The notes beneath the pieces are model-generated. The model was given only the letters and a program-made list of their open reading frames with translations. It did no database searches and had not been told where the DNA came from. Made by a program: the position numbers and the translations under genes. A stretch of 54,801 nt of DNA from CALKMS01 sp036796755 (GTDB lineage Bacteria > Actinomycetota > Aquicultoria > SKW223 > CALKMS01): assembly GCA_036796755.1 (NCBI GenBank), contig DAIRCJ010000002.1, forward strand, positions 1-54,801. The letters are read 5' to 3'. Positions 48,792 to 54,801 of this stretch are shown here, piece after piece (within the stretch, counting starts at the first letter, position 1; each line of letters begins with the position of its first letter).

Positions 48792-49329
48792 AGAAGAAGC
48801 TCTCAAATTAGTTAAAGAAAAGGTTAAAAATCAAAATCTGGTTAAGCATATGCTTGCCTGTGAGGCAGTTTTAAAAAAACTGGCTAACTATTTTGGTCAA
48901 GATGAGGAAAAGTGGGGCCTGGCTGGCCTTTTACATGATCTGGACTATGATTTAACCTTTGACAAACCGGAAAAGCATTCTTTAATAACAGCCGAGTGGC
49001 TGACTGAGCTTGGGGTAAACGAGGATATTATCAAAGCGGTTAAAGCTCATGGCGGGAAGGCTCCTTTGGATGATCTTTTAAGCCAAGCTCCTTACGCCAC
49101 CGACCCCACAACCGGTTTTTTGGTTGCCTGCGCTTTAATGACTCCGGAGAAGAAAATGGCTGCCGTTGATGTTGGCTTTGCTTTGAGGCGTTTTAAAGAA
49201 AAGTCTTTTGCCCGCGGTGCCAACAGGGAGCAAATGAAAAGCTGTGAGTCTTTCGGAATGCGTCTGGAGGATTTTTTAAAGCTGGCAATAGAAGCTATGC
49301 AAGAAATAAGTGGAGACCTTTCGCTTTAA
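48784..49329 (+). CDS. HD-superfamily hydrolase
   Basis: 181 residues of HDIG-type metal-dependent phosphohydrolase. Metal ligands: NLVKHMLACEAVL (His), GLAGLLHDLDYDL (His-Asp, about 47), HSLITAEWLTELG (His, about 62), VKAHGGKAP and LSQAPYATDP. The YATDPTTGFLVACALM stretch (about 104) marks a subgroup often seen in clostridia and related anaerobes. It may act on a nucleotide; no target is known. It overlaps hypB by eight bases and abuts the topoisomerase gene, so it belongs to the same transcript. Confidence 0.85.
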   Translation: MDREEALKLVKEKVKNQNLVKHMLACEAVLKKLANYFGQDEEKWGLAGLLHDLDYDLTFDKPEKHSLITAEWLTELGVNEDIIKAVKAHGGKAPLDDLLSQAPYATDPTTGFLVACALMTPEKKMAAVDVGFALRRFKEKSFARGANREQMKSCESFGMRLEDFLKLAIEAMQEISGDLSL

Positions 49330-51381
49330 ATGAGCACCTTAATCATTACCGAGAAGGATAAAACAGCTCGCCGAATTGCGGAAATTCTATCTGAGGGGAA
49401 GTATGGTTCCAAAAAAATTTCCAGGCTTCCGGTTTACATTTTTAAAAAAGATAGCCGGGAATTTCACATTATTGGCTTGAAGGGACATCTTTTAAAAGTA
49501 GATTTCCCTTCGCGCTATCAAAACTGGCAGAAGGTCGACCCTAAAGAGCTAATCGATGCCCAAATAATCAAGGTTCCGATTGATAGGGGAGTGTTGAAAG
49601 CTTTAAAGGAAGAGGCAGCTCGGGCTGAAGAAATCATCATAGCTACTGATTTTGATCGCGAAGGGGAACTTATCGGTTACGACGCTTCCCAGGAAGCGAG
49701 GAAAGTTAAGTTAATTGAGGCTTTAAAGAGAGCTCGCTTTTCAGCCTTAACCGTTTCGGAGATAAAAAAAGCTTTTCAAAATCTGGAGAGGCCTTATGTG
49801 AGTCTGGCTTTAGCTGGAGAAGCCCGTCAGGAAATTGATTTGATCTGGGGAGCTACTCTCACCAGGTTTCTTTCTATTGCCTCCCGACGTCTGGGAAAGC
49901 AGTTTCTTTCTGTTGGTCGGGTTCAAAGCCCAACCCTTTGTTTGCTGGCTCAGCGAGAGAAAGAAATAAAGGATTTCCAGCCTCAGGACTACTGGCAGCT
50001 AAAACTGATCTTAGGAAAGGATGGCCAGCAGTTTCTGGTTTTTCACGAAAGAGAACGGTTTTTCGACCGAAAAGAAGTGGAAAAGATAAAGAAACAATTG
50101 GGCGAGAGAGGGGTAGTAACAGCAGTTGAAGTAAAAGAGCGAGATGTTTTGCCACCCAGTCCTTTTAACACTACTCAGTTTTTAGTTGCTGCCTCAAGCC
50201 TTGCTCGCCTTTCCCCGGCTCGGGCAATGCAGATAGCTGAGGACCTTTATATGAGCGGGTTAATCAGTTATCCCCGGGTTGATAATACGGTTTACCCTCC
50301 TTCTCTTAACTTTAAAGCGGTTCTTGGCTTTTTAAAAAAGAACCGAGTTTACGAGGAAGCAGTAAGAACCATTTTTTCTCAAAAGAAGATTACACCAACC
50401 CGGGGAAAAAAATACTCAACTGACCATCCGCCAATATATCCAACGGCTTTACCCTCTCCTGGAAGTCTGAAGGGAGCGGCGGAAAAAATTTACGACCTTG
50501 TCGCCCGGCGCTTTCTGGCTACCCTTTCTCCTTCAGCCCAGGTTGAGGAAAGTTCAGTAGTGGTTGAAGTAGGAGGAGAAAAGTTCATAGGAAAAGGTTT
50601 TAGAGTTTTAAAAGAAGGCTGGTATCTGGCTTACCCCTTTTCCCGAAGGAAAGACGAACCCCTGCCTCCTTTAAAAAAAGGTGACTGGGTTGAGGTTCTG
50701 GAAGTTAAACTGGAAAAGAAACAAACCCAACCACCTCAGCGTTATAGTAGCGCTCGGCTGGTTCAGGAAATGGAAAAACTCGGGCTGGGCACCAAAGCTA
50801 CCCGTCACCAGATTATCCAGAACTTGTATGAGAGAGGATATATCAGAGGAGATCCGATTCAGACTACGGAGCTGGGAATGGCTGTAGCTGAAGCTTTGAT
50901 GCGCCATATGAAACCCGTTTCCACTCCTGAGATGACTTCTCAGCTGGAGGACGAAATGACGGAAATTGCTGAGGAGCAAAAAAGTAAAGAAGAAGTAGTT
51001 GACCACTCGCGTCAACTTTTAAAGTCAGTTATGGAAGGTTTGGAAGAGGAAAGAAAGGCTTTGAGAGAAACGGTTCAGGCAGGTTTAAAAGCCGAAGGTT
51101 TAATAGGAAAATGTGTATGCGGTGGTGAGTTAAGAGTGGTGGTATCTAAAAGAACTAAAAAGAGGTTTGTAGGCTGCAGTAATTATTTTAATGCTGACGG
51201 AGACCAGAAGTGTTCCGTTTCTTATCCCTTGCCACAAAAAGGGTTAGTCTCTTCAACCGGTCAAACTTGTTCAATATGTGGGGCACCGATGGTTAGAATA
51301 ATTAATAAAGGGAAGAAACCCTGGGACATTTGCCTTAGCCCTCTTTGCCCGGGCAAAAAACCAAAGGAGGAGAAAAGTTGA
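49330..51381 (+). CDS. topA: DNA topoisomerase type IA, archaeal-type
   Basis: 683 residues. TOPRIM residues: TEKDKTARRI at the N-terminus (Glu-Lys) and D107-F-D109-R-E111 in ATDFDREGELIG. The active-site tyrosine is Y314 in LISYPRVDNTVYP; the following HPPIYPTALP and YSSARLVQEMEKLGLGTKATRH phrases are type IA domain III/I markers. The C-terminus has two four-Cys zinc ribbons (C-VC-GG..C..C and CSICGAPM..CLSPLC). The sequence most resembles archaeal TopA rather than the 800-residue bacterial TopA. It relaxes negative supercoils. It directly follows the HD hydrolase gene and overlaps mdh. Confidence 0.9.
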   Translation: MSTLIITEKDKTARRIAEILSEGKYGSKKISRLPVYIFKKDSREFHIIGLKGHLLKVDFPSRYQNWQKVDPKELIDAQIIKVPIDRGVLKALKEEAARAEEIIIATDFDREGELIGYDASQEARKVKLIEALKRARFSALTVSEIKKAFQNLERPYVSLALAGEARQEIDLIWGATLTRFLSIASRRLGKQFLSVGRVQSPTLCLLAQREKEIKDFQPQDYWQLKLILGKDGQQFLVFHERERFFDRKEVEKIKKQLGERGVVTAVEVKERDVLPPSPFNTTQFLVAASSLARLSPARAMQIAEDLYMSGLISYPRVDNTVYPPSLNFKAVLGFLKKNRVYEEAVRTIFSQKKITPTRGKKYSTDHPPIYPTALPSPGSLKGAAEKIYDLVARRFLATLSPSAQVEESSVVVEVGGEKFIGKGFRVLKEGWYLAYPFSRRKDEPLPPLKKGDWVEVLEVKLEKKQTQPPQRYSSARLVQEMEKLGLGTKATRHQIIQNLYERGYIRGDPIQTTELGMAVAEALMRHMKPVSTPEMTSQLEDEMTEIAEEQKSKEEVVDHSRQLLKSVMEGLEEERKALRETVQAGLKAEGLIGKCVCGGELRVVVSKRTKKRFVGCSNYFNADGDQKCSVSYPLPQKGLVSSTGQTCSICGAPMVRIINKGKKPWDICLSPLCPGKKPKEEKS

Positions 51382-52289
51382 TTGGAGTAGTCGGGGCTGG
51401 ACAGGTAGGTTCCACTTTAGCTTTTGAGCTTTTTCGAAGGAACCTTGATAACATTGGATTAGTAGATATTGTTCCCGGTTTAGCCCGGGGGAAGGCCCTT
51501 GATATCACTCAGTGCGGAAACCTTCTCGGGGTTAACCAGGAAGTTATTGGCTCTGAAGATTTATCTATTTTAAAAGAAGCTAGTCCGGTGGTTATTACGG
51601 CTGGCTATCCCCGCCAGCCCGGAATGAGCCGCCTTGATTTAGCTTTTTCCAATGGTGAGATTTTAAAAGAAATCATTGGCCAGCTTCTCAATCTTAATTC
51701 TCAACTTATTTTGATCATAGTTACTAACCCCCTGGATTTAATGGTGCGGCTGGCTCTGGAAATTTCCGGCCTGCCCCGGGAAAAAGTGATGGGAATGGGG
51801 GGGCTGCTTGATTCAGCGCGCTTTCGCTACTATTTAGCTAAAAGCTTAAATCTTTCTTTTACCGAGGCAAAAGGGTTGGTAGTTGGTGAACACGGCGACG
51901 GAATGTTGCCTCTTTTCTCTACAACGGGTCTGGCTTTTCCTGATGAGAGATTAAAGAAAGAAGTTACTGAAGAGACCAAAGATGGGGGAGCAACGATTGT
52001 CAAGCTTCTGGGAAAAGGAAGTGCTTATTTTGCTCCAGCGGTTTCCGCTGCTTTAATGGTGGAGTCAATAGTGAAAAATCGGGGCGATTATTTTTCCGTG
52101 GCTTATCTGGCTCAAGGTGAGTTTGGCTTAGATGACGTTGTTCTTAGTTTGCCTGCAATTTTAGATAGTCAGGGACTTAAACCTGCAAGCTTGCAACTGG
52201 AGAAAGAGGAATTAGACACCTTGAGGGAAAGAGCGGCTGAGTTAAGAAATTCCCAGAAAGATTTTCTGGAAAAGTTTCTCAATGCCTGA
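51378..52289 (+). CDS. mdh: Malate dehydrogenase, LDH-like
   Basis: 303 residues from TTG 51378, which gives the canonical LIGVVGAGQVGSTLAFEL (Rossmann). AAAGGAGGAG precedes it; an ATG further up would read into the topoisomerase. IGLVDIVPGLARGKALDI (about 31), VITAGYPRQPGMSRLDL (about 74: the Arg in YPRQPGM marks malate rather than lactate specificity), IVTNPLDLMVRLAL, the catalytic His in GLVVGEHGDGMLPL (about 167), and the C-terminal QGEFGLDDVVLSLPAIL. Interconverts malate and oxaloacetate. It is followed by fumarase alpha, so oxaloacetate to fumarate is the likely pathway segment. Confidence 0.93.
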   Translation: MIGVVGAGQVGSTLAFELFRRNLDNIGLVDIVPGLARGKALDITQCGNLLGVNQEVIGSEDLSILKEASPVVITAGYPRQPGMSRLDLAFSNGEILKEIIGQLLNLNSQLILIIVTNPLDLMVRLALEISGLPREKVMGMGGLLDSARFRYYLAKSLNLSFTEAKGLVVGEHGDGMLPLFSTTGLAFPDERLKKEVTEETKDGGATIVKLLGKGSAYFAPAVSAALMVESIVKNRGDYFSVAYLAQGEFGLDDVVLSLPAILDSQGLKPASLQLEKEELDTLRERAAELRNSQKDFLEKFLNA

Positions 52290-53130
52290 AAAAATTGAAG
52301 CTACTGCCATTGTAAATAAGGTATTTGACTTAATTTTGAAAGCCAGCTTCGAATTAAGAAGGGATGTTCTGGAGGCTGTCCTTCTGGCGACCGAAAAAGA
52401 AACGGGTTTAGCTCGGAAAAACCTGGAAATTCTGGCTGAAAACGCTTATTTTGCCCGGGAAGAAAAAAGGCCGCTCTGTCAGGACACCGGACTGGTTCAG
52501 ATTTTTTTTGAGGTCGGGCAGGAGGTGGTTTTGCCCGCCGAGCCTCTGGAGGAACTGGTTTCCCGTGCTACTGAGCTGGCCTTTAAGGAAGGGGCTCTCC
52601 GCGCTTCGGTTGTTGCTGATCCTTTGTTTGAAAGGAAAAACACCGGAAATAATTTGCCTGCGGTGGTAGCTTTTAAGCTGGTTCCCGGGAAAGGTTTTAA
52701 AGTTAAAGTTATGCTTAAAGGGGCAGGAAGTGAAAACGCCAGTTTTTTAAGGATGCTTTCGCCTTCAGCCGGTTTGAGGGGGGTAAAAGAAGTTATTTTA
52801 AAAAGGGTTTTCGAGAGAATTCCCTACGCCTGTCCTCCGGTAATTGTTGGCGCCGCCGTCGGAGGTACTTTCGATACAGTGGCTCAGGCAGCTAAAGAAA
52901 CACTTTTTGAGCCGGTTGGGCGTTACAATCCTCAGCCCGGTCTTAATAAGTTGGAAGAAGAAATTCTTCAGGAGATTAACTCCTGGGGGATTGGTCCTCA
53001 GGGGTTGGGAGGAAAGACTACGGCTCTGGCCGTTCATTTGAAAGTTCTTCCTGCTCACATTGCTTCTTTACCTCTGGCGGTTTGCCTTTCCTGTCATTCT
53101 TTAAGGACGGCGGAGGCTGATTTAGAATGA
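52282..53130 (+). CDS. fumA: Class I fumarate hydratase, alpha subunit
   Basis: 282 residues, Fe-S-dependent fumarase/tartrate dehydratase N-terminal subunit. EKRPLCQDTGLVQIFFEVG (about 58-76) carries the first cluster Cys; KNTGNNLPAVVAFKL, MLKGAGSENASFLRMLSP (about 153), CPPVIVGAAVGGTFDTVAQAAKETLF (with the second Cys) and the C-terminal SLPLAVCLSCHSLRTAEA (third Cys) complete the [4Fe-4S] set. It pairs with the beta subunit at 54503, which is separated from it by an MFS gene. Oxygen-sensitive. Confidence 0.93.
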   Translation: MPEKIEATAIVNKVFDLILKASFELRRDVLEAVLLATEKETGLARKNLEILAENAYFAREEKRPLCQDTGLVQIFFEVGQEVVLPAEPLEELVSRATELAFKEGALRASVVADPLFERKNTGNNLPAVVAFKLVPGKGFKVKVMLKGAGSENASFLRMLSPSAGLRGVKEVILKRVFERIPYACPPVIVGAAVGGTFDTVAQAAKETLFEPVGRYNPQPGLNKLEEEILQEINSWGIGPQGLGGKTTALAVHLKVLPAHIASLPLAVCLSCHSLRTAEADLE

Positions 53131-54506
53131 GTGATTGGCGAAAGGATTCCGCTTCATCTCCTCTTGATTTTTCTTACCCGGAAGAAAAAGTTACCGGTAA
53201 GCCTTCTTTTTACGGCGGAATTTTAAAAAGCCGGGGTTTTTTTCTTCTCTGGCTAAGTCAGGCTATATCCAATTTTGGAGACTGGTTAATTGTTTCCCCT
53301 CTTTTAGCTCTGGTTTATAGTTTAACTTCTGGCTCCAGTGCTGCCGTCGGGGTTTTAATGATTTTTAAGATTGCTCCCGCTTTACTTTTAGGCCCTCTGG
53401 CGGGACAGATAGCTGATAAGTTTAGTCGAAAATTAATTATGATTGCTTGTGACTTGATTAGAGCGGCTCTTGTCCTTTTTTTACCTTTTGCTAACTCAAT
53501 TTACCAGGTTTATCTAATAACTTTTTTACTGGAGTCCTTTTCCCTCTTTTTTGTTCCGGCCAAGGACGCCAGCATTCCCAACCTGGTGGAGAAAGAAGAC
53601 CTTTCCCGAGCTAACTCTTTTTCTTATGCTACCACTCAATTAACCATGCTTATCGGTCTGACTTCAGGAGCGACAATCTTGCTTGTTGTTCGCCGCCTGG
53701 TAGAGCGCTTTAAAGTTGTAGAGCTTCCACTCATAGGAAAGGTTGCCAGCCATTTCGTTGGCCCTCATGCTACTTTTGTTCTTGATTCTGCAACCTTTTT
53801 AATCTCGGCTTTTTTTCTCTTTTTTCTTGCCCTGCCAGTTAATAAAAAAAGATTGGCTTCTAAAACTGAAGAAAACATTTTTTCCTTTAATTTCAATTAC
53901 TTTCGCCCTTATCCCCGCCTCCAGGCGCTCATTAAAAATCTGGGTTTAGCTTTGATTGGTGGCGGAAGTTTGTTGGCGGTTGGTGTTGCCTTTACCGAGG
54001 AGGTTCTGGGGGCTGGTCGGGAGGGAGTTTCACCCCTTTTAGCTGTTCTGGCAGCTGGGATGTTTGCTGGTTCTCTGGTAGTTGCTCGCCTTGAGAAGTA
54101 TTTTAAAGTTGAGCAGCAGTTTGCGGTTTACCTTTTTCTTTTTTCTCTGGCTTATTTCTCTTTTGCCCTTATAAATCTTTACTGGACGACGCTGATTAGT
54201 AGTTTCCTGGCAGGGGTTTCTTTAAGTGGAATCTGGATATCCGGTTACACTTACATTCATCGTGTGGTTGACGATGAGGAAAGAGGCCGGGTTTTCGCAG
54301 CTTTAGAAGTCGTAATTCGCGTGTCTCTTATTCTTTCTCTTGTTTTATCCGGTGTTTTAGCTGATTTAATTGGTAATCGCCAGGAAAGAATGTTTGGTTA
54401 TTTAATTAAGTTTAACGGTTCTCAGATAGTAATGGCTCTGGGCGCCTTCCTTATCTTTTTTGCTTCTTTAAATACCTGGCGTAAAATCCTCAGGGAGGAA
54501 AAGTGA
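53127..54506 (+). CDS. MFS transporter, inserted between fumarase subunit genes
   Basis: 459 residues with 10-12 hydrophobic segments. An initial cytosolic tail (about 1-30) leads to FFLLWLSQAISNFGDWLIVSPLLALVYS and the loop GPLAGQIADKFSRKLIM (about 88), and the second half has VDDEERGRVFAALEVVIRV (about 381). It belongs to the same EntS/DUF894-like group as the 6020-7300 gene. The ATG overlaps the fumarase alpha stop (ATGA) and its own stop overlaps the beta GTG (GTGA), so it is translationally locked between the two subunits. A dicarboxylate substrate is conceivable, but this family more commonly handles drugs or siderophores. Confidence 0.86.
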   Translation: MSDWRKDSASSPLDFSYPEEKVTGKPSFYGGILKSRGFFLLWLSQAISNFGDWLIVSPLLALVYSLTSGSSAAVGVLMIFKIAPALLLGPLAGQIADKFSRKLIMIACDLIRAALVLFLPFANSIYQVYLITFLLESFSLFFVPAKDASIPNLVEKEDLSRANSFSYATTQLTMLIGLTSGATILLVVRRLVERFKVVELPLIGKVASHFVGPHATFVLDSATFLISAFFLFFLALPVNKKRLASKTEENIFSFNFNYFRPYPRLQALIKNLGLALIGGGSLLAVGVAFTEEVLGAGREGVSPLLAVLAAGMFAGSLVVARLEKYFKVEQQFAVYLFLFSLAYFSFALINLYWTTLISSFLAGVSLSGIWISGYTYIHRVVDDEERGRVFAALEVVIRVSLILSLVLSGVLADLIGNRQERMFGYLIKFNGSQIVMALGAFLIFFASLNTWRKILREEK

Positions 54507-54801
54507 AAAAAATTGTTACCCCCCTTCATTCTGAACTGGTCGAGAGTCTGCTGGCTGGAGAAGAAGTATGGTTATCGGGAGAGGTTTTTACCATGCGGGA
54601 CCGCACTCATACTTTACTTTACGAACTTGTTAAAAGAGGGGAAAAAGCACCTTTTGAGCTTCAGGGAGCAGTTATTTTTTATGCCGGTCCAATTTTTAGC
54701 CCCGATGGCCAGTCCATTAAAGCTATTGGTCCGACAACCAGCAAAAGGATGGACATTTTTACTCCCTTTTTTTTGAGGGCCGGGGCTAAAGGGATGATTG
54801 G
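54503..54801 (+). CDS. fumB: Class I fumarate hydratase, beta subunit (partial)
   Basis: The first 99 residues are present; the gene runs off the window. GTG start at 54503 with AGGGAGGA just upstream. The segments VWLSGEVFTMRDRTHTLL (about 29), PFELQGAVIFYAGPIF and the signature IGPTTSKRMDIFTP (about 76-89) identify the C-terminal-type fumarase domain that completes the dehydratase active site with the alpha subunit at 52282-53130. Confidence 0.9.
   Translation, partial: MKKIVTPLHSELVESLLAGEEVWLSGEVFTMRDRTHTLLYELVKRGEKAPFELQGAVIFYAGPIFSPDGQSIKAIGPTTSKRMDIFTPFFLRAGAKGMI

Noticed and set aside
1..54801. tRNA genes (including a selenocysteine tRNA), rRNA, CRISPR arrays, insertion sequences
   Set aside because: I looked for the T-arm GGTTCGA/GGTTCAA contexts with matching acceptor stems, spaced repeats and transposase motifs and found none that hold up. 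A covariance-model scan would be needed to exclude them fully.

Overview
The window reads as chromosome of a strictly anaerobic, probably Gram-positive-like, deep-branching bacterium from a subsurface or hydrothermal setting. The pointers are a selenoprotein toolkit, a rubredoxin-fused flavin reductase, oxygen-sensitive class I fumarase genes, HypAB nickel insertion, a LytR-CpsA-Psr protein, an archaeal-type topoisomerase IA and a COG4030/EhaR-like protein. Several genes that open a transcription unit have a promoter only 6-10 bases from the start codon and no Shine-Dalgarno. That leaderless style is common in Actinobacteriota and Deinococcota, so an uncultured actinobacterial-type lineage is my best guess. 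No marker gene settles the taxonomy.

Layout. 0.1-7.3 kb (minus strand): two membrane hypotheticals, a PEGA/beta-propeller protein, a flavin reductase-rubredoxin (Hrb-like), purC, a methyltransferase and an MFS carrier. 7.6-12.3 kb (minus): one 1564-residue secreted multidomain protein ending in a CxxCH haem motif. 12.9-15.2 kb (plus): DUF4418 protein, FtsX-type permease and ATPase. 15.2-20.7 kb (plus): a purine cluster of purM, a PfkB kinase, a PurN-like formyltransferase, a COG4030 protein and purH. 20.8-28.7 kb (plus): an ABC-2 exporter with two membrane-fusion proteins, two permeases and two ATPases, then a lipoprotein and an LCP protein.

28.7-34.7 kb is a selenium locus: a LysR regulator divergent from selD (itself a selenoprotein with an in-frame TGA), a double-cubane-cluster reductase with its ATP-driven activase, then yedE and yedF. 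34.8-39.2 kb carries three glycosyltransferase genes, one a four-domain fusion. 39.2-40.9 kb is a graveyard of frame-shifted CBS, MNT nucleotidyltransferase, HEPN and PIN genes. 40.9-42.3 kb (minus) encodes a lipoamide dehydrogenase/mercuric reductase-type flavoprotein whose first redox cysteine is encoded by TGA, i.e. a selenocysteine-cysteine redox pair. 42.6-46.1 kb holds rmlA, an rmlC-like gene, rmlB and a glycosyltransferase. 46.3-51.4 kb runs cysteine desulfurase, DUF3343 Se/S carrier, hypA, hypB, an HD hydrolase and topoisomerase IA. 51.4-54.8 kb holds malate dehydrogenase, fumarase alpha, an MFS gene and fumarase beta (cut by the window end).

Taken together, a central theme is selenium handling: uptake or retention (YedE), carriers (YedF, DUF3343, desulfurase), activation (SelD) and a consumer (the Sec flavoprotein), with an ATP-driven low-potential reductase embedded in the locus. 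The other themes are purine synthesis, rhamnose/glycan decoration of the surface, and the malate-fumarate segment of the reductive TCA pathway.
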